Shown here one piece after another: positions 34,731-42,833 of a stretch of 64,000 nt of DNA. The position numbers and the translations under genes are program-made. Position 1 is the stretch's first letter. Every line of letters begins with the position of its first letter. The notes under the pieces are model-generated. The model was not told the DNA's origin. It saw nothing but the letters and a program-made list of their open reading frames with translations, and ran no database searches. The stretch lies in assembly GCA_963837735.1 (NCBI GenBank), contig CAWIOM010000004.1, forward strand, positions 186,001-250,000. Reading direction: 5' to 3'. This stretch comes from VRUE01 sp963837735. GTDB lineage: Bacteria > Actinomycetota > Thermoleophilia > Solirubrobacterales > 70-9.

Positions 34731-34790
34731 GGCAGGGGATGAGGGGGGCGCTGCGGGCCAAGCTGTCCTCGACCCCCCTCATCCCCTGCC
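34731..34790. terminator. strong bidirectional terminator between sufD and the membrane-protein operon
   Basis: GGCAGGGGATGAGGGGGG (34731-34748) and CCCCCCTCATCCCCTGCC (34773-34790) are perfectly complementary over 18 bp with a 24-nt loop. It lies between two convergent operons. CCCCGGCCGCGG occurs on both outer flanks as a direct repeat. Confidence 0.8.
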
Positions 34791-34806
34791 ACCCCCGGCC
34801 GCGGCG

Positions 34807-34968
34807 CTAGCGACTCTCGTCCGGAGCTGTCTCGGGGTCGGTAGATGCGTCGTCGCGAGCGGCCCGGCGTTCCAACAGCTTGGATCTGACGATCGAGCCG
34901 GCGACGATCAGGATCGGCGGCAGGTAGAGGGCCCAGAGCCAGTGGCCGACGTGGGCGATTGGCGGCAT
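34807..34968 (-). CDS. 53-aa single-span membrane protein
   Basis: Reads MPPIAHVGHWLWALYLPPIL, then IVAGSIVRSKLLERRAARDD and an acidic tail ending PDESR. One membrane helix (residues about 8-25) with basic residues following. It starts 28 nt after the polytopic membrane gene on the same strand and ends just before the terminator, so it is the last gene of the six-gene operon. The layout resembles small accessory subunits of membrane complexes. Too short for a confident family call. Confidence 0.7.
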   Translation of the reverse strand: MPPIAHVGHWLWALYLPPILIVAGSIVRSKLLERRAARDDASTDPETAPDESR

Positions 34969-34996
34969 CGACCCCAAGGGTACGACCCCCGCCGGG

Positions 34997-36403
34997 TCAC
35001 TTGTTCGCGACGGAGAGCAGGTAGAGCCCGAAACAGGTGAAGGCGACCATCACAGCCAGCATCCAGTACTGGGATCGGGCTGCCTGGCGGTAGTCGCCCC
35101 AATATGCAGTCGCCCGGTCGTGCGCGAGGGTGAGGGCGATCACGTGGCCGATGACGAGCGCCGCGACCTGGACGTACCAGATCGCGTTCGCGCTCAGGAC
35201 CTTGAAGTCGATGCCCCCGGAGGCGGTGCCGAAGAGGTCGGTTGTCGCGGTGCCGAGCGGGTCCGAGAGCAGGTAGGTGAACTGGGCCTGCTCCTGGAAG
35301 ACGAAGAGGCTGAAGTAGTGGGCGACCAGGTACGCGAACGCGATCGGGATCAGCGTGTGCGCGAAGCCGGTGAGGAGCTTGTGGAAAGGCGGTGCCCCCT
35401 CTACCGTCGACATCCCCCGCACGCCGATCAGGTAGACGACGGTGACGCCGGCGAGCGTCAGCAGGATGAAGAGGGTGTCGGCGGCTCGCACGGCCAGGGT
35501 CGGTTCGAGCCCGCGATCGAGCAGCCAGCGGAGGACGGAGCCCAGCGCGCCCTTGAAGGCCCCCTCCTGGGCGCCGTCGAAGCTGGTCGTCCCGATCGAG
35601 GCGATCACCACGGCAAGCGACCCCGGGACCGTGGCCCAACTGGTCGATGCCGAGAGCGGCCGGCGGCGGCCGAGGCGGCCCTCGCGGACGCCCAGGAACC
35701 CGAGCCGGGAGAACATCCCGAAATAGACCGAGAAGATCTCGCCGCGCTCACACCACTCCTCGACCCCGAACAGCGCCATCATCGCCAGCGTGTAGACGCT
35801 GTAGGCGAGGGCGGCGACACCGGCGGCGTGGGGCGAGAGGCCGACCGAGACGCCGCCGCTGACGCCGTAGACGATCTCCAGCCAGACGAAGGCGACGAGG
35901 CCGGCCGCAGCGGGCCAACGGCCCAGTCCCTCGGGGTAGGAGATGTGCGCGAAGCGCTGGCCGGCGATCGACTCGAAGGCGCCGCCGACCGTGCGGCCTA
36001 TCGCCCGCCATGGGTTGAACGGCTTGAAGACGTTGCCGAAGACGACGCTGAGGACAGGGAAGCCGAGCCAGGCGGTGACGAAGAGGAACGTGATCGCGAA
36101 ATTGCGATCCGGTGCTTCGGTGCCGCGCAGGCCGGCGTAGATCGAGACGCCGAGGAGGAGGACACCGAGCAACCCGCAGAGGACCTGCGCCGGCGTGCCG
36201 AGCAGGGCTCTCGACACGCCGGTCCCGAGCGCCCGCCAGCGCTCGCTCTCGAAGCGGGGCTCGCGCCAGGCGGCCGAGAGCGCGAAGAAGGAGACGATCA
36301 GGACGATCGACGCCCCCCAGGCGAACAGCCAGGCCGGGATCGGCAGGTCCTGCCGCGCGACCAGGGCGTGGGCGAACGGGAGGGCCTGGAGCAGGGTCGT
36401 CAC
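34997..36403 (-). CDS. polytopic membrane protein of uncertain function
   Basis: 468 aa with about ten to twelve hydrophobic segments spread over the whole length (first at residues 22-43, last at 442-464). Histidines recur near membrane borders, for example ALPFAHALVARQ, FAHTLIPIAFAYLVAHYFSLF and LVIGHVIALTLAHD, and could bind metal or heme. From memory, actinobacterial proteins of this layout sometimes carry the label fenitrothion hydrolase; I would not assign that function. It follows a cupredoxin-like gene by 8 nt and precedes a 53-aa membrane protein, which suggests one membrane complex. Confidence 0.8.
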   Translation of the reverse strand: MTTLLQALPFAHALVARQDLPIPAWLFAWGASIVLIVSFFALSAAWREPRFESERWRALGTGVSRALLGTPAQVLCGLLGVLLLGVSIYAGLRGTEAPDRNFAITFLFVTAWLGFPVLSVVFGNVFKPFNPWRAIGRTVGGAFESIAGQRFAHISYPEGLGRWPAAAGLVAFVWLEIVYGVSGGVSVGLSPHAAGVAALAYSVYTLAMMALFGVEEWCERGEIFSVYFGMFSRLGFLGVREGRLGRRRPLSASTSWATVPGSLAVVIASIGTTSFDGAQEGAFKGALGSVLRWLLDRGLEPTLAVRAADTLFILLTLAGVTVVYLIGVRGMSTVEGAPPFHKLLTGFAHTLIPIAFAYLVAHYFSLFVFQEQAQFTYLLSDPLGTATTDLFGTASGGIDFKVLSANAIWYVQVAALVIGHVIALTLAHDRATAYWGDYRQAARSQYWMLAVMVAFTCFGLYLLSVANK

Positions 36404-36411
36404 GGTGCCAC

Positions 36412-36780
36412 TCAGGGGTTGACCCGCAGCTGCAGGATCTGTTCCTTGCGGCCCTCGAGCTCGGCCTCGAAGATGCCTTCGATCGTGGCCGGGAAATCGA
36501 ATGTCACCGATCCGCCTGCCTCGACGTCCTTCATGATGTCGTAGCCGTGCATGTGGACCTCGTCGCTGACGTCGGATTCCACCTTGAAGCGAACCTCTTC
36601 ACCCTCGTTGACGGTGATTTCGGCGATCCCGCCGACGGGTTTGCCGTCTTCGATCACGATCTTCGTCGTCGTCGGCCCGCTCGCCTTGTCGCCGCCGTCG
36701 TCCTTGAGGACGACGAGCAGGACGACGGCGACGATCACGATGCCGACGCCGATCACCACACGCATAGTCGAATTCATCAA
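36412..36780 (-). CDS. membrane-anchored cupredoxin-like protein
   Basis: 122 aa. An N-terminal membrane anchor (RVVIGVGIVIVAVVLLVVL, residues 7-25) precedes a beta-sandwich: IVIEDGKPVGGIAEITVNEGEEVRFKVESDVSDEVHMHGYDIMKDVEAGGSVTFDFPATIEGIFEAEL. The HMHGYD element is where cupredoxins place the first copper histidine, but the usual Cys-His-Met trio near the C terminus is absent (ends GRKEQILQLRVNP). It may bind copper weakly, be EfeO-like, or be structural. Cotranscribed with the polytopic membrane gene. Confidence 0.78.
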   Translation of the reverse strand: MMNSTMRVVIGVGIVIVAVVLLVVLKDDGGDKASGPTTTKIVIEDGKPVGGIAEITVNEGEEVRFKVESDVSDEVHMHGYDIMKDVEAGGSVTFDFPATIEGIFEAELEGRKEQILQLRVNP

Positions 36781-36855
36781 AAGCTCCTTAGCTCGGGCGC
36801 CGGGTGGCCCGGCGCGAATGGGGCCCCGGCAATCTCGCCGCGGGCCGATTCCTGG

Positions 36856-37098
36856 CTACTGAGCGAGAGGCGGCGGGCGCTGAGCCAGGCCGAAGGCGAT
36901 CAGCAGCCCGCCCCTGGCGGCGAAGGCCCGCGGCGCAGCGGTGCGCCGAGCGCGGTGCCGGGCCGAGGGCCTCGCCGGGCCCAGGGCGGCTATCCGCTCC
37001 GAGAGACGGACGATCGCCTCGCAGCCGGGATAGCGGCCGAGCAGCAGGGCGCCGAGCAGGAGCAGCAGCGGCAGGGCGGCGATCAGCACCTCGGTCAT
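36856..37098 (-). CDS. 80-aa small membrane protein
   Basis: Begins MTEVLIAALPLLLLLGALLLGRY with one clear membrane helix, then SERIAALGPARPSARHRARR and a second weakly hydrophobic patch (AARGGLLIAFGLAQ). No family recognised. It sits between two genes of the operon with 12 nt upstream and 75 nt downstream spacing, and the membrane helix supports translation of this frame. Confidence 0.6.
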   Translation of the reverse strand: MTEVLIAALPLLLLLGALLLGRYPGCEAIVRLSERIAALGPARPSARHRARRTAAPRAFAARGGLLIAFGLAQRPPPLAQ

Positions 37099-37110
37099 CG
37101 ACCGGGAACG

Positions 37111-37449
37111 CTAGCGCGATTCGTTGGAAGGGGCCGGTGGCGGCGATTCCCTGGCCGGCCGGGCGCCGTTCCCGTGAGAGACGCTGGGGGCGTCGATCGT
37201 GGCTTCGCTGCCGAAGAGGAGGAAGGCGATGATGACCGCAATCCCGAGGACGATGCCGAGAACGATGCCGAGCGCCCGGTCGATCCGGCGACCGCCCACG
37301 GCCCGCTCGCGCGATTCCACCGCCTGCCGCTCGGGGACCTCCGCGGGCGGGGTGGCGGGAAGCGCAGCGGGCTCAGCGACCCGCGGCCGCGGCGGGCGGC
37401 TGCTCGGCCGATCGCGGTACTCCCTTTCTCCGGGGTAGTAGCCGCGCAA
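37111..37449 (-). CDS. 112-aa single-span membrane protein with Pro/Arg-rich N terminus
   Basis: A Tyr/Pro/Arg-rich cytoplasmic region (MRGYYPGEREYRDRPSSRPP onward, to about residue 55) precedes a membrane helix IVLGIVLGIAVIIAFLLFG (about 62-81). A short outer tail follows (ATIDAPSVSHGNGARP). No known domain. It starts 6 nt after the CADD-like gene, in the same operon. It could be a scaffold or regulator of the membrane complex. Confidence 0.68.
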   Translation of the reverse strand: MRGYYPGEREYRDRPSSRPPRPRVAEPAALPATPPAEVPERQAVESRERAVGGRRIDRALGIVLGIVLGIAVIIAFLLFGSEATIDAPSVSHGNGARPARESPPPAPSNESR

Positions 37450-37455
37450 GTGCTC

Positions 37456-38079
37456 CTAGGCGGCGCTGACGCCGTCGAGCAGTCGCCAGTTGGCTTTGAA
37501 CACCGACTCGGCAGCAGCGACGAGGACGTCCGGGTCGGCGTCGGCGAGGTGGGCTTCGATCAGCGAGCGGCCCTCGGCTGCGTGACCGACGTCGGCCTCC
37601 TCGTGGACGCGGAAGTACTCGTTGCCGGGCCCGTCGCCGATCTCATAGTGGGCCGCGAGCCCCTCGCGCTTGGTCTTCGAGATCGCCGGCTGTCCGCTCT
37701 CGATCGCGTAGAGGCGGACGAGCTGGGAGATGCGGTCGTCCTTCGCCGTCCAGGCGTCGACGCACTCCTTCGTCTCGGAGTTGGGAGCCGCCGCAACCTC
37801 GCCGCCGACCGCCTCGACGAACCCGTCCCAGAGGGCGATGTGGACGGCCTCCTCCTCGGCGTGACGGCGCAGCTCGGAGCGCTCGGCGTCGGGGGCCGAA
37901 TCGGCGACGTCGGCGCTGAGGCGAGCGAGCGCGGCGGTCGCGTGGCGGTACTGGCCCGAGTACGCAGCCAACTCCTCGCGGCTCAGCTCACCGGCGGACC
38001 AGCGCTGGTAGAAGGGGTGCTCGAGCACGTTCCATCGGTCGCGGGCCTGCTCGATCCTCTGCCAGACGTCGTTGCTCAC
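37456..38079 (-). CDS. CADD-like diiron protein (TenA/heme-oxygenase fold; possible p-aminobenzoate synthase)
   Basis: 207 aa. The start GTG 38079 follows AAGGAGG by 5 nt, so I prefer it over an upstream ATG. It aligns along its length with Chlamydia CADD as I remember that protein: LEHPFYQRWSAGELSREELAAY, EEEAVHIALW, LYAIESGQPAISKTKREGL, and the ligand block HEEADVGHA (His159, Asp163, His166). CADD makes p-aminobenzoate using its own Tyr27 and Lys152 with a diiron site; here Tyr24 and Lys137 (ten residues after the Glu127 ligand) hold the matching positions. Role is inferred from these residues. First gene of the six-gene operon. Confidence 0.82.
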   Translation of the reverse strand: MSNDVWQRIEQARDRWNVLEHPFYQRWSAGELSREELAAYSGQYRHATAALARLSADVADSAPDAERSELRRHAEEEAVHIALWDGFVEAVGGEVAAAPNSETKECVDAWTAKDDRISQLVRLYAIESGQPAISKTKREGLAAHYEIGDGPGNEYFRVHEEADVGHAAEGRSLIEAHLADADPDVLVAAAESVFKANWRLLDGVSAA

Positions 38080-38135
38080 TGAGTCCTCCTTGGGGGTCCG
38101 TCTCAACTGGTCGGCCCCAGGATAACGTCCGGCGC

Positions 38136-38960
38136 GTGCGCCCAGAAAGGGAGAACATCGCCGCCCCCGATCTGCCCGCGGAAATCCCCTGGATCGGCGA
38201 GGAGCCGAAGTCGATGCCGGTGCTCACCGCCGGCGGCCCGGCACTCGTTCATTTCATCGATTTCGCCCAGCTCAACAGCGTGCGGACGCTCCCCTACGTC
38301 ATTGAGTGGGATCGCCGCTACCGCGACGCGGGGCTGCGGACGATCGGCGTCCAGGCCCCCCGCTTTCCCTTCGGCGCCGAGGCCGCCGCGGTCACCGCCG
38401 GCCTCGAGCGGCTCGGAGTCGGGTTCCCGGTCGCGATCGACTCCGAGCGCGCCCTCTGGCACGCCTACGGCTGCGAGGGTTGGCCCAGCCTCTTTCTCTG
38501 GAGCCTCGGCGGGGCGCTGAGCTGGTTCCACTTCGGCGAGGGCGAATACCTCGGCACCGAGGAGGCGATCCAGGCGGAGCTGCGCGAGCAGGATGCACTG
38601 CGCCAGGACCTGCCGGCGCCGCTGGAGCCCCGGCGCGCGACCGACGCGCCGGGGGCGCGGGTGATGGCACCGGCCCCGGAGCTCTTCCCCGGCGGCTCCT
38701 GGGAGCGACCCTGGACGGCCGGCGAGGACGGCGAGGAGCTCGTCGTCTCCTACGAGGCCGGCTCGGCCCACGCGACGCTCGAGGGCGCCGGCGAGCTGGC
38801 GATCGAGCTCGACGGCGCCAGGCTCGATCCGCTCGCCGTCGACGGCGCCGCCCTCTACGACCTCGCCGCGCACCCGCGGCACGAGGGCCACGAGCTCGTC
38901 CTCCGCCCGACCCCCGGCCTGCGCATCTGGTCGGTGAGCTTTGCCGCCGGGATTCCATAG
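38136..38960 (+). CDS. thioredoxin-fold (TlpA/DipZ-like) protein lacking the CxxC cysteines
   Basis: 274 aa. The N-terminal half has the redoxin pattern HFIDFAQLNSVRTLPYVIEWDRRYRDAGLRTIGVQAPRF; in active DipZ/TlpA proteins the segment before RTLPY is CxxC, here QLNS. VGFPVAIDSERALWHAYGCEGWPSLFLW follows. The C-terminal half (residues about 165-274) is an additional beta-rich domain, as in DipZ. A thiol-disulfide role through the usual motif is therefore unlikely. GTG start; divergent from the CADD-like gene. Confidence 0.72.
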   Translation: MRPERENIAAPDLPAEIPWIGEEPKSMPVLTAGGPALVHFIDFAQLNSVRTLPYVIEWDRRYRDAGLRTIGVQAPRFPFGAEAAAVTAGLERLGVGFPVAIDSERALWHAYGCEGWPSLFLWSLGGALSWFHFGEGEYLGTEEAIQAELREQDALRQDLPAPLEPRRATDAPGARVMAPAPELFPGGSWERPWTAGEDGEELVVSYEAGSAHATLEGAGELAIELDGARLDPLAVDGAALYDLAAHPRHEGHELVLRPTPGLRIWSVSFAAGIP

Positions 38961-38998
38961 CCTGGGGACGTGCACCGAACCACGATCGAGGAGGAGCG

Positions 38999-39352
38999 AT
39001 GATCTCCAAGCTGGACTTCGTAGGAATCCCGTCGACCGACGCCGAGCGCTCGCGCGCCTTCTACGTCGAGACGCTCGGCCTGAGGCCGGACGAGGGGGCC
39101 CGCTTCGAGTTCTGGGTCGGCGACACCTGTTTCGGGATCTGGGAGCCGAGCAAAATGGGCATGGAGTTCGCGCCGCAGAAGAACGCGGCCCCCGCGCTTC
39201 ACGTCGACGACGTGGCCGCCGCCCGGGCCGAGCTGGAGGGCAAGGGGGTTGAGTTCGCAGGCGACACGCTCGACACCGGCGTCTGCCACATCGCCCTCTT
39301 CGCCGACCCCGACGGCAACGACCTGATGCTGCACCACCGCTACGCCGAGTAG
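38999..39352 (+). CDS. single-domain VOC (glyoxalase-like) protein
   Basis: 117 aa. MISKLDFVGIPSTDAERSRAFYVETLGLRP begins the first beta-alpha-beta-beta-beta unit; ALHVDDVAAARAELEGKGVEF and HIALFADPDGNDLMLHHRYAE the second. Metal-binding residues of this fold (His/Glu) are only partly conserved. GGAGGAG before ATG 38999 gives a good ribosome site. Substrate unknown. Same direction as the redoxin-like gene, 38 nt downstream. Confidence 0.88.
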   Translation: MISKLDFVGIPSTDAERSRAFYVETLGLRPDEGARFEFWVGDTCFGIWEPSKMGMEFAPQKNAAPALHVDDVAAARAELEGKGVEFAGDTLDTGVCHIALFADPDGNDLMLHHRYAE

Positions 39353-39371
39353 GCGGAGGCAGCTCGACCGG

Positions 39372-40304
39372 CTAGCGGGCCAGGACTCGGAATTCTGCGC
39401 GGCGCGCACCACCGTGGCGCCCGTCTTCGGAGCCGATTGACCTGACGAATCGGTACCTGCCCGGTCGCTGGTCGCGGGGGATCTTCAAGCGCATGCACCA
39501 CCCCGACCCACCCCCGCCCATCACCAGGCCCACCGCAGGCACGGCGCCGGAGGGGCTTAGGTGGTCGGGAACCCAGCCGCCCGGCGCGAGTCGCTGGACA
39601 TTGAACCCGAGCCCGAAAGAGGCCGATTGCGTCCCCGCGTTCTCGACCCGTGCATAGGCGGTCTGCCCCTGTAGGTAGGCGTCGCGATTCGTCGCGAGGC
39701 GAACGTGGAAGGAGGGCTCGACGACCCGGAGGTATTCCGAGTAGCTGCCGAGGATCTCACCCGTCCCGTGATCTCTGAACTCCAGGTCGTAGCGATACAG
39801 GGCCGGGCCGGGCGGCGTATCGAGCCAAAAGCCGAGCTCGTCGATTCGGCTGACGACGCCCAGATACTGGCTTTCAGAGTCGACGCCGCGCAGCGCCCGG
39901 CCCCGCCGATCGACCTCGGAGAGGGTCGCCGTCACGTCCCACTGGAGATCGACCCGGGGGCGTCTTCCATAGGTTTCGTCGAAGAAGGCGTAGCCGAATC
40001 CGCCCCGGCCGACTATCACCCGGCTTCTCGCCGATTGATAGAGGAAGAGATTGCGCGGGCCGAACGGCAGCTGTCCGGAAACGGGTGGACGATGGACCGG
40101 GGGCATCAAATCGAGAGCCCGGCCATAGTCGTGAATCGACGCCCCGGCGCAGAAGGACTTGCCATATGTGTGCATCTCAACCGCGGCCACGGGCTTCGGC
40201 GAGACCAGGGCCAGCGCCGACATGACAGCTGCGAGCAGCCCCGCGACGCCGAAAGAGCGTCGTTCGATTGGGGCTGTTCTCACCACGCTCGCCATCTGGG
40301 TCAC
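39372..40304 (-). CDS. secreted protein of unknown function
   Basis: 310 aa with an N-terminal export signal (about residues 17-41, GVAGLLAAVMSALALVSPKPVAA). The rest is beta-rich; a C-terminal Ig-like or BsuPI-like domain is suggested by RLATNRDAYLQGQTAYARVENAGTQSASFGLGFNVQRL and PGRYRFVRSIG. No catalytic motif recognised. It is surrounded by unrelated genes and is probably monocistronic. Confidence 0.65.
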   Translation of the reverse strand: MTQMASVVRTAPIERRSFGVAGLLAAVMSALALVSPKPVAAVEMHTYGKSFCAGASIHDYGRALDLMPPVHRPPVSGQLPFGPRNLFLYQSARSRVIVGRGGFGYAFFDETYGRRPRVDLQWDVTATLSEVDRRGRALRGVDSESQYLGVVSRIDELGFWLDTPPGPALYRYDLEFRDHGTGEILGSYSEYLRVVEPSFHVRLATNRDAYLQGQTAYARVENAGTQSASFGLGFNVQRLAPGGWVPDHLSPSGAVPAVGLVMGGGGSGWCMRLKIPRDQRPGRYRFVRSIGSEDGRHGGARRAEFRVLAR

Positions 40305-40351
40305 TACTGGCGAACCGGGCTTTCGTCACAGGGCGTCGCGCCCGGCGGCTC

Positions 40352-41320
40352 CTATCCGCGGGCCGCGATCTCCTCGCGGATTTCCTTGGGCAGCATGAAG
40401 CGCACGTCCTCGTGGACGGTGCGCAGCTCCGAGACGTCCTCGGCACCGCGCTCGCGGAACAGCGCGACCAGCGCCTCGACCAGCTCCTCGGGGGCGCTGG
40501 CGCCGGAGGTGATGCCGACCGTCTCGACGCCCTCAAGCCACTCCTCGCGGACCTGCGACTGGTTGTCGATCAGATGCGAGGCGGCGCCGTGTTCGCGCGC
40601 CACCTCGACCAGGCGGTTGGAGTTGGAGGAGTTGGTCGAGCCGATCACGAGGACCAGCTCGCACTCGCGGGCAAGTTGCTTGACGGCGATCTGGCGGTTG
40701 GTCGTCGCGTAACAGATGTCGTCGGACTTGGAGCTGACGATCGCCGGGAACTTGGCCCGCAGGGCGGCGATGATCTCCGCCGTCTCCTCGACCGAGAGCG
40801 TCGTCTGGGTGATGAAGGCGACCCGCTCGGGGTCCGGGACCTCGAGGCCGTCGACCTCCCCGACCGTCTGCACGAGGACGATGCTCTCGGGCGCCTCCCC
40901 CATCGTGCCTTCGACCTCCTCGTGGCCCTCGTGGCCGATCATCACGATCGTGTAGCCGTCGGCGGCGAAGCGCCGCGCCGAGACGTGGACCTTGGTGACC
41001 AGGGGGCAGGTGGCGTCGATCGTGCGCAGCTCGCGGGCGGCGGAGTTCTCGTGCACCGCCGGGGCGACGCCGTGGGCCGAGAAGACGACCATCTCGCCCT
41101 CCGGGACCTCGGTCTCCTGATCGACGAAGATCGCGCCGCGCTCGGCGAGCTCCTCGACGACGTGTTTGTTGTGGACGATCTCCTTGCGCACGTAGACGGG
41201 CGCCCCGTAGAGGTCGAGGGCACGCTCCACCGTCTGCACGGCGCGGTCGACGCCGGCGCAGTATCCACGCGGCGCGGCAAGCAGAACCCGCTTCGGAGCC
41301 GTGGTCGCGATTGACGACAT
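40352..41320 (-). CDS. ispH: 4-hydroxy-3-methylbut-2-enyl diphosphate reductase
   Basis: 322 aa, the last enzyme of the MEP isoprenoid pathway, reducing HMBPP to IPP and DMAPP with a [4Fe-4S] cluster. The three cluster cysteines are C21 (PRGYCAGVDRA), C105 (DATCPLVTKVH) and C203 (DDICYATTNRQ). Substrate residues FSAHGV, MIGHEGHEEVEGTMGE, and ITSGASAPE are present. Complete and intact. Divergent from the wax ester synthase gene. Confidence 0.97.
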   Translation of the reverse strand: MSSIATTAPKRVLLAAPRGYCAGVDRAVQTVERALDLYGAPVYVRKEIVHNKHVVEELAERGAIFVDQETEVPEGEMVVFSAHGVAPAVHENSAARELRTIDATCPLVTKVHVSARRFAADGYTIVMIGHEGHEEVEGTMGEAPESIVLVQTVGEVDGLEVPDPERVAFITQTTLSVEETAEIIAALRAKFPAIVSSKSDDICYATTNRQIAVKQLARECELVLVIGSTNSSNSNRLVEVAREHGAASHLIDNQSQVREEWLEGVETVGITSGASAPEELVEALVALFRERGAEDVSELRTVHEDVRFMLPKEIREEIAARG

Positions 41321-41356
41321 TCACAGCAGGGTAGCGATGGCAGTTAGCCTTGCAGC

Positions 41357-42769
41357 ATGCCGACGACCGGAAACCATCTCGATCGCCTGACGGCCGTCGA
41401 TGCCTCGTTCCTGAGCAACGAGACCTCCTCGAGCCATATGCACGTCGGGGCGATCCTGATATTCGAGGGGCCGCCGCCGCTCTACGTCGACTTCGTCGAG
41501 CACGTCCGCGGCCGCCTCGACCAGGTGCCGCGCTTCCGCCAGCGCATCGTCGTGCCGCCGCTGGAGGCGGGCCGGCCGCTCTGGGCGGACGACGTCAACT
41601 TCAACCTGACCTACCACATCCGTCACACCGGCCTGCCGGAACCGGGCAGCGAGGAGGAGCTCAAACAGCTGGCCGCACGCGTCTTCTCGCAGCAGCTCGA
41701 CCGCTCCAAGCCGCTCTGGGAGCTGTGGCTGGTCCAGGGCCTCGAGCGTGACCGCTTCGCGATCCTGACCAAGACGCACCACGCGATGGTCGACGGCGTC
41801 TCCGGAGTCGACATCGGGACCGTGCTCTTCGACCTCGAGCCGGTGCCGAAGCCGGCCGAGCACGTCGACGACTGGAAGCCGGCCCCGGAGCCGAAGACCT
41901 CGGCCCTCGTCACCCGCGCCGCGCACGACATCGCCTCGGCGCCGATCAAGCTCGCCGAGCGGGCGATCGAGGCCGTGCGCAGCCCGGAGACGACGGCGCG
42001 CCGGATCGCCGAGGGCCTCGAGGGAGTCGGCGAGGTGGTCGGCGCCTTCGCCGACCCGGCCCCCGACGTCCCTCTCAACCAGGAGATCGGTCCCTACCGG
42101 CGCTTCGTCTGGGCGCGCTCGGAGCTGGCCACCTTCAAGCGGATCAAGGACAGCCTCGGCGGGACGGTCAACGACGTCGTGCTCGCGGTCGTCACCGGCG
42201 CTCTGCGCGAGTGGCTGCACGGGCGCGGCATCCGCACCGAGGGGCTCGAGCTGCGCGCCCTGGTCCCGGTCTCGATCCGGGCCGAGGACGAGCGCGGCAA
42301 CCTCGGCAACAAGATCGCCGTGATGCGGGGGCCGCTGCCCGTCTACGTCGAGGACCCGGTGCGCCGGCTGCGGATCGTCAGCGAGGAGATGGAGGGGCTG
42401 AAGCGCTCCAAGCAGGCGCTCGGCGCCGAAGTCATTTCCCGTTTCAACGACTTCGCGCCGCCGACGCTGCTCGCCCAGGCCTCGCGGGTCAACTTCTCGA
42501 CCCGCCTCTTCAACCTGATCGTCACCAATGTCCCCGGGCCCCAGCTTCCGCTCTACGTCCTCGGGCGCGAGATGGAAGAGATCTTCCCGGTCGCCTTCCT
42601 GCCCCAGAACCACGTCCTCGCGGTGGCGATCATGAGCTACAACGGCCGCATCGGCTTCGGCCTGCTCGCCGACTACGACTCGGTCGAGGACGCGGATTCG
42701 ATCGCCGACGGCATCGCCGCCTCCCTGGCCGAGCTCGAGGAGGCCGCCTCGGCGGCCGCTCCGGCCTGA
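41357..42769 (+). CDS. wax ester synthase / diacylglycerol acyltransferase (WS/DGAT)
   Basis: 470 aa. LDRLTAVDASFLSNETSSSHMHVGAILIFEG at the start, the catalytic HHAMVDG at residues 141-147, SLGGTVNDVVLAVVTGALREWL (about 270-291), and FNLIVTNVPGPQLPLYVLG near 375-393 are all WS/DGAT signatures. These enzymes esterify acyl-CoA with fatty alcohol or diacylglycerol for storage lipid, at the membrane or lipid droplet. Intact and typical in length. ATG 41357. Confidence 0.95.
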   Translation: MPTTGNHLDRLTAVDASFLSNETSSSHMHVGAILIFEGPPPLYVDFVEHVRGRLDQVPRFRQRIVVPPLEAGRPLWADDVNFNLTYHIRHTGLPEPGSEEELKQLAARVFSQQLDRSKPLWELWLVQGLERDRFAILTKTHHAMVDGVSGVDIGTVLFDLEPVPKPAEHVDDWKPAPEPKTSALVTRAAHDIASAPIKLAERAIEAVRSPETTARRIAEGLEGVGEVVGAFADPAPDVPLNQEIGPYRRFVWARSELATFKRIKDSLGGTVNDVVLAVVTGALREWLHGRGIRTEGLELRALVPVSIRAEDERGNLGNKIAVMRGPLPVYVEDPVRRLRIVSEEMEGLKRSKQALGAEVISRFNDFAPPTLLAQASRVNFSTRLFNLIVTNVPGPQLPLYVLGREMEEIFPVAFLPQNHVLAVAIMSYNGRIGFGLLADYDSVEDADSIADGIAASLAELEEAASAAAPA

Positions 42770-42833
42770 ACCGTCGATTCGGCCCGCCCGAGGGGTCCAA
42801 ATGCCGGTTCGGCCCCGCCACTAGGCTTTCAAT

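Noticed and set aside
42770..42833. Possible direct repeat (TTCGGCCC-rich) between WS/DGAT and fxsA
   Set aside because: Only two imperfect short copies; could be chance in this GC-rich spacer.
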